In this document: positions 44,395 through 56,866 of the stretch, piece after piece
Position numbering within the stretch: position 1 is the stretch's first letter
Layout: the number at the start of each line of letters is the position of its first letter
Source: Proales similis
Taxonomy: Eukaryota; Rotifera; Eurotatoria; Ploima; Proalidae
Reading direction: 5' to 3'
Length of the DNA stretch: 64,000 nt
Assembly (NCBI GenBank): GCA_019059635.1
Contig: JAGVRJ010000014.1
Location: 868,001 to 932,000, forward strand
The notes under the pieces: generated by a model
Databases searched by the model: none
What the model was told of the DNA's origin: nothing
Seen by the model: the letters and a program-made list of their open reading frames with translations, nothing else
Program-made: the position numbers and the translations under genes

Positions 44395-45364
44395 TCAGGC
44401 CGAATCGTCCGAGTTGGCCGACTTGCTGGTGCCGTGGCTGTGGTCGATGAACAAGAGCGGCGTCATTCCAATCAGACAACCGATCAGGATGCTCAGAGTT
44501 TTGGACTGCGATACAAATTGAGAATCGGATGAGGAGGGCATGAGTGCGAGAGAGAGAGAGAGGACGACTTACAATTATCATGCACCAATTGACCAGGGGC
44601 AATTTCCACTGCTCGGGCGTGATGGTCGTGTTGGGTATGAGACGCGAGGACCAATACTCGATTCGATGCGCGAGTCCGATTCCGGCCATGTCCGAGACGG
44701 CGTTGCCAAGACCGGCCGCTGCCATGGTCGTTATGGGCAGGTACATTCCGATGCCAACTTCGATCAGATCGCCCTGTGCGACCAGAGAATGTTGAAAAAA
44801 AGTCTGATGAGCCGCCATCGAAGGTTCTTACAGCCACGATCATTAGAAAGTTGTCCACAAAGCCGAAGCCGATGAATGGCAGTCCGGTCTGAAACGAGAC
44901 TTGAAAGCGTTGCCGCCTGTGAGCTGCCAGTCGGGTCAAGTGAGGCGTCAAGCGGCTTACCCATGGCGAGTTGTCTCCAGCTTGGCCGCTCGGTCTTTGC
45001 TGCGCTCGAATCGAATCAACTGTGGCTTTGAATACAGAGCGAATGGAGAAAGGCTCTTACTGTCACTCGAGTCGGTCTGGCTCTCTGATTCCATTTGAAC
45101 GAGCTCTTGTTTTAGGATGGCTCGCTCGCTTTCAGTTAGGGTGCATATGAACTGCCGGGCGAGCAGCTTTGAGCTGATTTTGTTTGAAATCTGCTCGACG
45201 CCGCCGCCACCGCCGCCACTTGTTTGATTGCTCGATGTGGCAAGAAATCGACTCGACGCCAAGCACTTTCGGTTCAGCAGCAGCTGCTGTTTGCCCTTCA
45301 GCTGACCGCCGGCCGTCCGAAGCCAATGAGATTTAATCGCTGCCCTAAACGCGCTCGATGACAT
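44395..45364 (-). CDS. TMEM65: Transmembrane protein 65
   Basis: Mitochondrial inner-membrane protein linked in other animals to mitochondrial Na+/Ca2+ handling. Exons (transcript order): 45364-45061, 45004-44961, 44888-44832, 44773-44573 and 44505-44395; 238 aa, close to the usual 240. The presequence is Arg/Ser-rich with a polyGly run. Then LTESERAILKQEL, PFIGFGFVDNFLMI, and the signature TTMAAAGLGNAVSDMAG. A final TM segment, TLSILIGCLIGMTPLL, ends the protein. The first intron (45005-45060) was chosen over shorter options because it fits phase and the usual 56-nt size. Confidence 0.88.
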
Positions 45365-46684
45365 TGCCCGACACTGTTTCCTTTGCACAGGCAATCTCGT
45401 CCAAAAGCACTTGTTTGTCAAGTTTTACTGGCCAGGCTGCATAAGAATTCAGCCGAGCATAATTAGGCGCCCCGATCGCTTCGACTAAAAGTTTATTCAC
45501 AAAAGTTGCCAATTCAGCTCCAAGGCAACAGAAGCCCGAAGAGTGTGCAAGCTGTCTTTAGTTAAGCTCTGCAGGTTCGACACGGACGGTAGCCATTGGA
45601 CTGGACAGGGCAACGATGGCCGAGTGGGAGCTCTCTTCAGTTAAACTCTTTGAGATTTGAGACTAGCCGTTCGCTTGGCCGGATGGACAACAGAGACACC
45701 GGACAAGTCAAGGGACACTCTAATTGCAGCAGCTTTGAACGCACCGACCGCCGAAGAGATAAAGAGAAGAAGACAAATAGAAAGAAAGACAAAACTGATG
45801 CGCCAGAGCGGCGAATGAATCAGTTCGCGTTTTGGTCGCACTGAGACGAGCGAGCACGACAAGCATTGAATAGGGCACATTGAGAGCCGGAGAGAGAAAG
45901 GGGGGAGCTCGAGTGAGAAACCGTCAATAACCTTAACCTCTTCGTAGTGCATGCTTTCTTCATCCAGCCATTTAGAAATTTTCCATCTCTCTCTCTCTCG
46001 CTTTTTCTTTACACGAACTCGCATTTAGTTAGCTCGCAGTCCACGCTAAAAGCGAGCGCAAACACAAAACTGCAGCATCTGCAACACTATTCTCAAATGG
46101 GACCCGATTGGAATTGGGCACACAACGGGGCAAATGCCTCCGGCTCACAGTCCAATTCACAGTCCAGTCTCGGTCTTCTGGCCTGGCCGTTCTCGTTCGT
46201 TCGGCCAGAAATGCACGACTATGATGAAAATTGGAATTACCGTTTGAATAAGATCATGAAAATTATTCGCGGCATTTATTTTCTGAGCCGAATCGTCCAG
46301 GCGAGCGCTTAAATCGTCAGATAGGGTCTGCCTCTGATTTGGGCGCCGTCACCCGATTCCTCGTCTTGTGTGAGTGTTGAGTGAACGAGTGAACTGTTTC
46401 GTCTAGTGGCGAAATGGCGCATTTAACTGCAAAGCGTCTATTGGCCTCGAGCGTGATGAAAGGATTGGAGCTGTTTGAAGAAATGGAATGAAAACATCAA
46501 ACCAGATCTTTATCGCGGCAAAAATACTCATCTTCTGACTTGCTCGAGGACGTTACTGTGCGACGCACGACGACGACGCAGTCGAATGAATAGAGATCTT
46601 GTGCGTGCTTGAATCAGCAGGCGATCGATTTAATCAGTTGGCGCACATGCATTGCACTTTAGAGAAACGCAGCAGCTGCAGACA
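45365..46684. other. Intergenic DNA between TMEM65 and RPL35A
   Basis: No firm gene. One ORF (ATG 46097) is listed separately. Simple TC repeats near 45984-46005. Confidence 0.4.
46097..46312 (+). CDS. Possible small protein, 71 aa
   Basis: Single frame starting MGPDWNWAHNGANAS, Ser/Gln-rich, then LLAWPFSFVRPEMHDYDENW and a basic hydrophobic end (KIMKIIRGIYFLSR). It has no known family resemblance, and its length is compatible with chance. It is listed because composition changes across the frame and no other gene explains the interval. Confidence 0.2.
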   Translation: MGPDWNWAHNGANASGSQSNSQSSLGLLAWPFSFVRPEMHDYDENWNYRLNKIMKIIRGIYFLSRIVQASA

Positions 46685-47163
46685 ATGGTTTCTCAGACCA
46701 GCTCTAAGCCGACCAGGCTCTACGTGAAGGCGGTGTTCACCGGCTACAAACGCGGACACCACAATCAGCACGAGAACACCGCTCTGCTCAAGATCGACGG
46801 CGTCGAGAACCAGGAGGACGCTCACTTCTATCTGGGCAAGCGATGCGCATTCGTCTACAGAGCCAAAAAGTAGATTCAGGCGTCCAAGTTGGGGCCGCGC
46901 GAGTTTAAATCTAAACGAGCTCTAATTTAGTAAGACTGCGATCGCAGGCCGCAAGGAGAAGAAGGCCAACAACCTGAGAGTAATCTGGGGCAAGGTCACT
47001 CGACCGCACGGCAACAGCGGATCAGTGCGAGCCAAGTTCCGCAAGAACTTGCCCTCCACTGCCATCGGCAAGCGCATCAGAGTCGTAAGTCCTTCTCCTT
47101 CTCCTCTTCGCATCTCACTCTTTCAACCTCGTCGTCTAGATGTTGTACCCATCCAATATTTAA
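46685..47163 (+). CDS. RPL35A: 60S ribosomal protein L35a
   Basis: Large-subunit ribosomal protein, 120 aa. Exons 46685-46869, 46931-47084 and 47140-47163; the last codes only MLYPSNI. Conserved: [53 protein letters not shown], and [10 protein letters not shown]. The acceptor TAG at 46928-46930 and phase 2 give AKNKTA across the junction. Confidence 0.96.
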
Positions 47164-49253
47164 GGCTCTTGAGTTCCTTTCTTCTTGAAAAGCCGAAAAT
47201 AAATTTTTGAGGAAAACAAAAAAATGCGTTCGTCGTCTTTGTTTTTGTTGTTGTTTGCTTTGTCTGGCGGTCGTCGTCATTCAGTTCTCTTCGGCAGACT
47301 TTTTCTCTTGCTTTCAACGCTTGAACATGCTTGGGCAAATCGCTGCGACGAGTCTGCTCGAGTTGGCTTTTGATTTGATGCGGTCGCCCTTCACATCGAT
47401 CGGCATAATGAGAATCTGCTAGCCAGAGCCTGGTGGGTGCCAATCGCGTAAATAAATGAAACCGGAAGGGTGCAAATGTGTGTGGGCGAGTTGACTGGGA
47501 TGATGAGGAGCTCGAATGGCTCGCTGCCTACAGTTCACTCGAATGCAGGCCTCGCCTTCTAGGAGCTAGGAATCAGATCAGATCACAACTGGAAATTAAG
47601 ATGGAGGAATGAGGGCAGACAGAAAGCTGGTGATTCAACAATTGGAGGTGAATCGTCCTATTGAACGCGGAACTCATTGCCGTTGTGTGTGAGAGAGAGA
47701 GAGAGAGGGGAAAGAGACGATGGAGCGAGTGACAACCAGACAGGCAAGTATTGGAGAACAAGAACAGGATGGTTGAGATGCAAATTGATCCGGGTCATGC
47801 TCGCGGCTTCGTGTCTAAAATTCCTAATCTTTAAATCCGATTGAATGCATCGATTGCGCTGAGGCAAATTTGTTGCTTCCGCTATCTGCTCGCTTGTCAT
47901 CCGAAAGCGTCGAAATGGAGCCTCACAGAGAGAGAGAGAGAGAGCGGCTCAGAGGGAAGAACATGTTCACAAGCGCGCGCACAAACAAGGAAAGGCAAGA
48001 GTCGAACAATGAGAAGCGAAATAGAATCAGCGGCCAGGTCGTGGCACAATCTAGCCGTCGCATCCAACAAAGCGAATTAGAGCGGCTTCCGGAGCCCATT
48101 GCCGCTCTGCCAATGTCTGCACGCGTGCGCGTGTATTTGCTACGTTGAGTGAGCCGCCGCGTGCGAGGAAATATCAAGTTGCTTGTTGTGCACGATCATC
48201 ACTCGTTGTACTGGTCGTGTGTTGTCTGAGAATCCTTGGGCATACGCACCCTGTCGTCTAATTAAATCACGACTTCCATCTGGAGACCGCTTCTTCCTCT
48301 CGCCTATTCGCACTCTTTCTCGCATCCAACTCCGCATCGAATTTCGGTTTCCAATCTCTCCTACCGGACCAATTAGACCATCACACGTTCGCTTATAAAA
48401 ATAGATTCACAAGTGCCACTTTTGACATTATTTGTTGTTTGAGTGAAAAAAACTAAATAGAGGCAGCCATTGCGCCAATCTTTTGCCTGATCTGGCCTCA
48501 CTTGGCGCCTCGCAGTATTTTCGATTATCTCCGTCGCCTTTCAGCAATTACGTTGATGTGCAAGGAAAACGCCATTACACAGAGAGAGAGAGAGAGAGAG
48601 AGAAAGAGAAAAAGAGGGGAAGAAGAGAGTGATGACTGGTTCAGTTTTTGGAGGCCCAATACATTTACGCATGTCATTTCCTGCTCTGTCTCTCACTCCC
48701 TCTTTCTATATATATCTCCCGCTCTCTCTCTCATTCTCATTAGATGTTCCCTTCCCTCTGGCTCGCTGATTTTCTCTTTATCAATTAATTCACTCTAAAA
48801 CGAATTTATTCAATTGCGATTGATGCATATCGCCGCGTGTTGACACCTCGGCTATCAGTAAGAATTGAACAAAATTCGATTTTGATTATTTCGCCTGCTG
48901 CTAATTATCTTGGCCGTGGAGAGAAAAGCAGACAGATTGCGTTCGGATTGCGACATGAGCGCACAAAAGAGCGAGCATGCGGAAGCGTCATGAAAAAAGA
49001 AGGCGAAATAGACAGGCAGAGGCATGAGACAGTGAGACAAACTCAAACAAGAGAGCAGTGACAGCGCAAGTGCTCGAGCGCAAAGAGCAGCAATAAAGAA
49101 TTATTGATAAGCGTAATTACTGTGTCTGTCTGCGCTTCCCAGCTGGCGTGCGCTGTCTTGTGCGTGCACGATCGAAGAGAGTCAACCAGACCGAGCTGCA
49201 ACTCAGCGCCCTCAAGTTGTCTTTTCAACTCTCGCCCTCTCTCTCTCTTTCTT

Positions 49254-49292
<39 letters not shown>

Positions 49293-49376
49293 ATTTCTCT
49301 TTGATTTTTACGAGTTGCTTCGGCCGATCCAATGCCATCTAATCAAGACATTTAGACTATCTGCTCTATTTGAAGC
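47164..49376. other. 2.2-kb intergenic region upstream of Gyc88E
   Basis: Simple repeats only: (GA)n at 47690-47710, 47926-47944 and 48581-48605, and a (TC/TG)n run at 49230-49292. No coding or RNA gene recognised. Confidence 0.4.
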
Positions 49377-52166
49377 ATGTACGGTCTGCTGCTCGAGTCG
49401 GTGATTGACTTTATTCAAAAGCGCTATGGCAAGAACGTTTGGGAAAAAGTGAAGGAGAGCGCCAGAATTGAGAACTGCACGTTCAGCACGCATCAGCGCT
49501 ACAGTGAGACGCTCATACCAAAGATAGTCAAGCACTGCGCGGAAATAACTGGTAAACTCGGTCAGCGTTGTTCTCGTTGTTTCGACTGCTGCCGTTGTTA
49601 TTGCTATTGTTCTTGTTGTTGTTGTTCATTGCTGGTGTTGTGCGTTCAATTGTTGCAGCGGTTGTCGTTGATCGTCAAAAGCCAAAATGAGGAGGCCGTC
49701 AGTGTAAGCTTTGATTCAGGCACGAAAGAAGATGAGTTCATGCAAGAGCTTGGCGCCGATTTTGTCGCATTTGTCAGCCAGTACGGCTACGATCGAGTTC
49801 TGAGAGTGCTCGGGCGTCACATGCGCGACTTTCTCAACGGCCTCGACAACTTGCACGAGTACATGCGCTTCAGCTATCCGAAACTCCGTCCGCCGAGCTT
49901 TTTCGTCGAGAGCGAGACCCAAGACGGCCTGGTGCTGCACTACCGCAGCAGACGCAAGGGCTACCTCTATTACGTGATGGGCCAAATAAGAGAGGTCGGC
50001 CGTCTGTTCTACAATCTGCCCGTGGAAATTGAGGTCCTAAGCCAGAGCGAAGAGGGCGAGTACACGTTCGTGGTGTTTCAGCTCAAATTCAAGAACGAGG
50101 CATTTATCGAGGCGCAAGCGGCGCTCAATGACCTTGAGAAAACGGCCAAAGAGCAAAAGAGTCTGGCCGTGCAGAGCAAGACGTTCTTCGACCTGTTTCC
50201 GTTTCATTTGGCGTTCAATCGCCGCCTCAAGATCATATCGGCCGGCAACGCGCTCGTCCAAGTGCTCAAGGAGGTGAAGGGCGAGAGCATCAAGGACTTG
50301 TTTGCGCTCACCAGACCGATCATGAACTTCACCTGGGACAATGTAACGCATGCACGCTCTGCAGATTTGAACTTGAAAAATGAAATTCTTGCCTTGTTGC
50401 AGATTACCTCGCACACCAACAACGTGTTCGAGCTGTCCACAATCGAGCCAATCAAACGCCTCACAAACGACGGCAGCGGCAATGTCGATTCGACCAAGGA
50501 GAGCTGTGAGTTGGTTTCTGTTCATTCCGCAATACTCTTGTTCGCTTCATGTCCTTGGACGCCAGACTTGAGCACGCAAGTGTCAATGGACTCCAACCAC
50601 GAGGACTGTCTCATCCTTAAAGGCCAAATGCTGTATGTCAAAGAATGGGACGCCATGATCTTCTTGGCCACGCCGCTGTAAGTACTTTAGCCCGTGACAA
50701 GTCGACACCACTCCAGCACAGCTGGGACTAATTTAGACTAGAAAACTTGGACGTCATGTTCACCACCGGCTTCTACTTGAACGACCTGAGCATGCACGAC
50801 TCAAGCAGGGACCTGGTCCTGGTCGGCACTCAGCAGTCGGCCGAGCTCAAGCTGGCGCTCGATCAAGAGAAGCAAAAGAGCAAGGCGCTTGAGGACAGCA
50901 TGCGCAAGCTGGACGTCGAAATGAAACGCACGGATCAGCTGCTGTACCAGATGATACCGAAGCGAGTTGCCGACCGTCTGAGGAGCGGCGAGCCGGTCAT
51001 GAACCTCTGCGAGGTAGGCCTCACAGCTTGCAGACTGGCGAAAGCCGAAATTCAAGTGAAACTCGCCTAGCTCGTGTCCAACTGCACGATTCTGTTCAGC
51101 GATGTGGTCGGCTTCACGTCCACTTGCTCTCAACTCAGTCCCATGGAGGTGGTCACCATGCTCAACAACATGTACACGAAATTTGACAAAGCGCTCGAGG
51201 CGCACAATGTCTACAAGGTGCGTACAGTCTCTTCCGATTTTGAAGATGCCGGTGCGCTTGACTGCCCGTTGCCCGCACAGGTGGAAACAATCGGCGACGC
51301 CTACATGGTGGTCAGCGGCTTGCCTGAGAAGACCGAGCATCACGCAACTGAGATAATCGAAATGGGCTTCGACATGCTCACCGCCATCTCTACCCTGCCC
51401 AATCCGGCCACCGGCAAACCGATGCAGATCAGAGTGGGCAAGTGAACATTTCTATTTGTGTGCTGTCCAGCCAGACTAAAGCGTTTGGAGACTAGGCTGC
51501 CATTCGGGCTCGACCGTCTCCGGAGTAGTTGGACTTAAGATGTAGGCGCGCGCTTTTAGACCGACTGTGTGCTGAGCGTGCTAATCGACTTTTGAAAGGC
51601 CGAGATACTGCTTGTTTGGCGACACGGTCAACACAGCCTCTCGAATGGAATCGACCAGTGAGGCGATGAAAATTCACATAAGCGAAACGACCAAGAGTCT
51701 GCTCGACCAGAGCAAGTACAAGATAGTCGAGCGAGGCAAAATAGAAGTAAAAGGCAAAGGCAGCATGAAAACCTACTTCGTTCTGTGCAAAAGAGACGAG
51801 GACGGCGTGTCGATCGAGTGTCCGTTCGCGGCCGCCTACAAAGAGGCCAAGAGCCAGTCGAAATTCGACCAATCAAGCGAGCAAGAGAACAAACGGCCAA
51901 ATGAAACTAGAGCAGCGCAGCGAAGCATTTACGACCACCACCACCACGAGCAGGATGAGATGAACTCAATTGACGACAATCTGACTGGATCGGAGAGCGC
52001 GGCCAATGCAGAGCCAAGGCACAGCACTGACCAGAAAGGACACTCTCGAGTGTCGTCGTCTCAATCAAACAGCAGAAGCGACAAGCCGATGGTGCTCATC
52101 CCGCAGAACGGAATTGTGGCCAAAAAGAGCAAGGGCCTCAGGAGCATCACCTGTCTCGTCTTGTAG
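49377..52166 (+). CDS. Gyc88E: Atypical soluble guanylate cyclase, Gyc88E type
   Basis: Cytosolic cGMP-producing enzyme of the O2-sensing atypical class. Exons: 49377-49551, 49720-50342, 50403-50505, 50566-50677, 50737-51013, 51071-51217, 51281-51437, 51496-51541 and 51599-52166; 735 aa. The H-NOX heme domain has the proximal His in [10 protein letters not shown] (about residue 91) and YRSRRKG (the YxSxR motif). The H-NOXA domain follows, then a coiled coil (about 355-400). The cyclase domain has metal-binding Asp in FSDVVGFTS and TIGDAYMV, then [19 protein letters not shown]. The intron at 51438-51495 is GC-AG. The C-terminus CLVL is a CaaX-type prenylation motif. Confidence 0.94.
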
Positions 52167-52826
52167 ACGGCCCGCAAAGTAGCATTTTCATTTTCAAACG
52201 AACCAAGTAGACCATGGAGAATTAAAGAGAGAGAGAGAGAGAGAGCACAGCATATTTTTTTTTATCAATTTTGTCAGAAACGTCCATTTCCGTCTGAACC
52301 ACACGTTGGGCACGTCTCATCGCCATTCACTTGCTGCTCAAGTGCTCGCGTTGTTGTTTTTCTATTTTTTTTTTATTCATTTCAGTTCATACCTTTACAT
52401 TGATCGCTTTGCTCACCGACACACATACACGGTCTGACTTGTAAGCACCAGCACTAGTTATCTACTGGTTGTAAGCACCAACTAAAGTAAATAATCAATA
52501 AAAAGTGAAGCTTTTTCCTACACATATAATGGCCGTTAGCGGAAAGCACAAAGAGCAAGAGAGAGAGAGAGAGAGAGGGAGTGAGTGGGACAGCAGACAC
52601 AGGAGAAGGACAAAAAGGACCAACGGCAAAAGAGGGCAAGGCACGTGGGTCGAGCTGCTTAAGAGATAAAGGGCCAAAGTTATGAATGAGACAAAAGCGA
52701 GGCCTGACACGCATACGGCTTCTATGCATTCAATGCAAAACCAAACCGATTTGCATTAAATTTGAACAAAAAATTTCAATATTCTTGAAGCAAACCAGAG
52801 CCGTTCGAAAGCCGAAGACTGCGATT
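52167..52826. other. Intergenic DNA between Gyc88E and COPS8
   Basis: (GA)n at 52225-52244 and 52558-52577, T-runs, and candidate polyadenylation signals (AATAAA 52496-52501). No gene seen. Confidence 0.4.
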
Positions 52827-53583
52827 ATGATGGACATTGACAACGAGTCGAGAAAGACGCGCATTGAGGAGCTAGAAAAACGCGAGCTTGAGGTGAGCGG
52901 CTTGAGCGGTTTAGATTCGGCGAGCTGACGGCAGCATTCGCTTTCCAAGGACGAGAACGGGTTGGACGCTGAATCGTGCCAGGAGCTGCTCCTGCTCTAC
53001 ATGCTCGACGATCAGGCGTAAATGCTTTAAATCGAGTGCGCCGCATCTGTTTGCCTGACCCTTGCGCATCGCATAGGAGCAAAGCCAAGTTTCTGTGGGC
53101 CCGGAGTGCGGCGTCCATCAAAGAGAATGCCGAATGTCGTCAAGTCTGGACGCTGATCGAGCCGCTGATCAAAGGCGACCTGGCACGTGCTTGCCAGCAG
53201 CACGAGAGGACGCAGCGCGAGCAGGCCAGACCTGGCTCAGCATATCTGAACAATTTGGTCGAAGAGCTCGTCGCTCAGACCAGGCAAAGCTTGGTCGACT
53301 TGATCTCGTCAGCCTATTCGTCGATCAAAGTCGAAGAGCTGGTTCGACTGCTCGCGTGGCCCAAGGACAAGTTGTCCGAGTTGGCCAAGCGAACTGGCTG
53401 GACTCTGGACGACAGTGGCCTCTATTATTGTCCCTGTCGCAAAGGTAAATACGAGCTTGAGATGTGTGACCGCCGCGTCGACAGGCGACTAAATGTGTTC
53501 TCCAAGTCAACGAGATGGCCGATATCGAGAGCCAGACGCAGCTCGATCAACTCGCGCAGATTGTCAACTTCCTCGAAAATTAA
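52827..53583 (+). CDS. COPS8: COP9 signalosome subunit 8
   Basis: PCI-domain subunit of the cullin-deneddylating COP9 complex. Exons 52827-52892, 52950-53017, 53077-53444 and 53507-53583; 192 aa. It has ELLLLYMLDDQ and KAKFLWARSA (TPR-like helices), then AYSSIKVEELVRLL (winged-helix start) and the conserved end QLAQIVNFLEN. The second exon could instead begin at 52935, five codons earlier; 52950 was chosen because it gives a 57-nt intron. Confidence 0.87.
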
Positions 53584-54585
53584 TTCCTTAGTAGTTCGAA
53601 TGAGCCTGAGATTCATCTCCGACTGCGCTCATGTCGCTAAACGCCATTTCGATCATGAACACGAGGTTGAATCCAAGCTCGACGAGCAGGTATCTCGCAA
53701 TTTGATTGAATTTTCAATTATTTTCTATTCGACAAAATCAAATAAATCACATGTGGCGAACGCGCAACTGTTGCTCGAGCTCGCTTCCATAATGCTTTCC
53801 TTATCGCCGGCGCTTGTTGAAGCGCAGCGCACAACAAATCGATCAGGAGCAATTGATTTGACACAATTGGATAATTGATCGAATTGGCGCTTCAGATTTG
53901 CAATTCGCTGTCGCCTTGCAGCGATTCATTGTGGCATCCGGGCGTTTTGTGGGGCGAAAACTCAATTGAGATTTGCGCACTAGTCGTTAAAGTCGTCAAG
54001 AAGGCGGACTGCCGCCACTCATCTCGTTGCTTACTTATTAATAAGCTGCTTCTGTTCGTTTAACTTTTTCATTTGCCTTGAAGCGAGCTCGATTAATTTG
54101 TCCAAGAGCCCGATATCCGACGGCACCAAGCATTCTCAACAACAATGCTCGTGCCAAGTTTCTCGGGTGTGAGTGTGTCAGCATTCATGTAATTTCTCTA
54201 CTTCGTGCTTTGTATGTGCGCGTGCGCGTGTGTGTGTGTGTGCAGAGTAAATTGACTTCAAATGGTGCTTGAACGCTCAAATCTAATTAGAGGCGTGATA
54301 TTTAGCCTCAAGTCTGTGTCTGTGGCCGTGCGGCTCTGATTAGAAAGCATCTATTTGACTCTCTCTCTCTCTCTCATTCTGTTCGGCAGCATTAACAACT
54401 CCCTGTTGGTCTCACTCGAACTTGGCATATTGCTACAACCACTGGCACGCAAGCAATTTACATTAAACGATTTCTGCTCGAGCTAGAGTTGCAACTCTGC
54501 GATCAAGATTGGCACGAACATTAAATTCAAATCAGACCCTGACTTGAGCTGCAATCTGGCCCGACTGATGCTCAATCGCGCTTGA
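53584..54585. other. Intergenic DNA between COPS8 and the CUB gene
   Basis: 1.0 kb with a GT tract at 54229-54241 and a TC tract at 54360-54376. No gene, tRNA or clear promoter motif recognised. Confidence 0.4.
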
Positions 54586-54606
54586 ATGTCGATATTCAGG
54601 GCCAGA

Positions 54607-56357
54607 ATGAACCCGGCTAATACAGCCCTCGTTGCTCAACTATTAATACTGATCGTGGCCGGTGAGTGCTCGGCTAATGCCACGTTGATGGCGACGATGA
54701 TTGACGACTTGTGTCTAGGCAGGCAGCTGGGCGAGGACGAGGTCGCTCGAATGACACGAACCTGCCACTTGTGGAACAATTCGACCCGCGTCGAGCTCGA
54801 TATGCGTCCGTACAGAAAACAGGGCCTGCTGCTGAGTCCCGGCTACCCAGACGCCTATCCGAGGAGCACGATTTGCATCTTTCATCTGAGAGGTAAAATT
54901 CAAGTCGCATTGATTAGAATTGGAACGGTCATGGCACATTGACTTGAGCAGCGCCCGCTGATCAGCTCATTCTGTTGGAAAGGGTCGAAAGGTTTGAGCT
55001 CGAACCGTCCGAGGACTGTGTGTACGATTCGCTCGAGCTGAGAGATGGCCCTTATGGCTACTCGCCTCTCATTGGCCAATATTGCAACACGAACCCGGTG
55101 CAATTGCCGATTTTGTCCTCGTCGCGATTTCTCTGGATCATGTTCAAGTCGGACGAGTCGATTCAGATGAACGGATTCTCAATTCAGTATCGTCTGGTAA
55201 AAGAGCACGAGACAACAGTAAATGCGTTCATGGCGCAAACGAATCGAGCCGGTCAGTGCCTGGTCACGTCCAGCCCTCTCCCTCTCTCTCTCTCTCTATG
55301 TGTTAATTGGCCTTTTGCCCGCTTAGAGTGTGAGCTGCGCATATCCAAAGACTATTTCAACGATCGCAAGTCCGGCGTGCTAACGGACTCTCAGCTGCAC
55401 AAAGTCGAACGTCAGACGATCACACACTCGCCCGACTGGCCGCTTTGGCATGAGCCGACCGAGTGCACGATGCGCATCGAGACTCATGAGCATCTAAAGG
55501 TAAACTTGACTGGTGCCGTGCCGTAAAGTGAAACGAGTTCTAAAACATGATGGTTGGACAGCTTATGCTCTACGTGCAGCAGATTGAGTTTTCCTCCGAT
55601 CTCAATCAAGGCCATTCGAGTCCGTTCAACTGTTCGGACAGTTTGATTGAGATCTACGACGACTTCACCACTAGCTCGAACATGCTGACTCGATTTTGCC
55701 GAAGCGCTTACAACAGCTCGTACGAGTCGAGGTCGAATCGGCTGTTCATTCGACACAGGCTGAAGCGATCCAGACCTGATGACCGCATCGAGTTCAAACT
55801 GGTGTTTACCGCCTTCTCCTTAGGTAGACCTAAAGCAGACGTGCATTCACCGCCTCAAAATTGACGAGCGACTTTAGGCCCTTGCGACTCGCACAAGTTC
55901 ATGTGTTTGAGAGGCGAATGCATTGAAAAGAGTCTGAGATGCGACGGCGAGTTCAATTGCGCCCATAGAGAGGACGAGAGCGAGTGCGCGCAGCTGAAAA
56001 CAGCGCCCATCCACTCATTGATTGGTAAGAGTCGGCGCCTTGATTGGCCACACTGCACCCTCTGCTCCTGCTCTTGCTGCTGCAGCTCCTCCTGCTGCTC
56101 CCCCTGCTCCTCCTCCTCTTGTCACTACTTGTTCGTTTGTCTGACCGTTTGGCCACACTACTAACCAGCCAACTTTAGACACTCGCTATACAGAGAGCGG
56201 CCTCTTCCATTTGGTGGCAATTATCATAATCGGCACTCTGCTCAGCCTGATTGCGCTGATCGGCCTCAGGGTGACGCTTAGAAAGGCGATCGGCAAGGAA
56301 AAGTCAAGACGCAAGGTAAGTCAGTGTCTGCACAAGTGTTCAGCCGCATTACGCTGA
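54607..56357 (+). CDS. Neto-like receptor: two CUB domains, LDLa, TM
   Basis: Single-pass membrane protein with the Neto layout: signal peptide, CUB, CUB, LDLa, TM. Neto proteins are auxiliary subunits of ionotropic glutamate receptors. Exons: 54607-54661, 54719-54892, 54952-55251, 55327-55499, 55562-55823, 55878-56024 and 56179 onward. CUB1 has LLSPGYPDAYPRSTIC and DSLELRDG. CUB2 has THSPDWPLWHEPTEC and DSLIEIYDD. LDLa is CDSHKFMCLRGECIE...CDGEFNC. TM is HLVAIIIIGTLLSLIALIGL. The end is uncertain: the frame stops at 56357, but a strong gtaagt donor at 56316 could lead to a further tail exon. The first intron is 57 nt and in frame, so it might be retained. An ATG at 54586 would add seven residues. 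Confidence 0.82.
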
Positions 56358-56830
56358 GTCAGTCAATGAGAGACCAAATCTAAGAGTCTGAATGTGTGTG
56401 TGTGTGTGAGTGCGCGTTGGTAAGTAGGAGCGAATGAGACAATTAGGAGGGAATTAGCGAGCGATCTGGTATTTAGTTTCAACCAGATCAAAGACCAACA
56501 AACCTACACAGATTAAGCAACGTGCAAACAGGAGTTTAGGATTCTGAACGCAAGAGCCGACGCGACTGGCGAATACCTTGCCTAGCAAGCAGAGCAGGCC
56601 TTCACACTTGGCCGCTGTCAAGTGTCTCATGGAACGTGACACCTCGCCTGTGCAAACGAGAACAAATGAAACGCGCGTTTGACCATTTGCGTATTTGATT
56701 GAAATATTCTTTCACTTGCTTACTTGATATTCTTGCGTTGCTCTCTGCAGACAACAGGCGACGTTGTTCTTCTTATTAAATCGAATAAACTTGTTCACTT
56801 GACAAGCGATGCAGCACACACACTCTCGAG

Positions 56831-56866
<36 letters not shown>

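Noticed and set aside
44956-45060. Reading TMEM65 exon 1 straight through to 44956
   Set aside because: The read-through frame ends in a stop and cannot join the conserved PFIGFGFVDN exon in phase. The two-intron model does.
52976-53878. 300-codon ORF overlapping COPS8
   Set aside because: It merely reads through COPS8 exon 3 and the following intron and 3' UTR. The spliced COPS8 model explains the conserved part.
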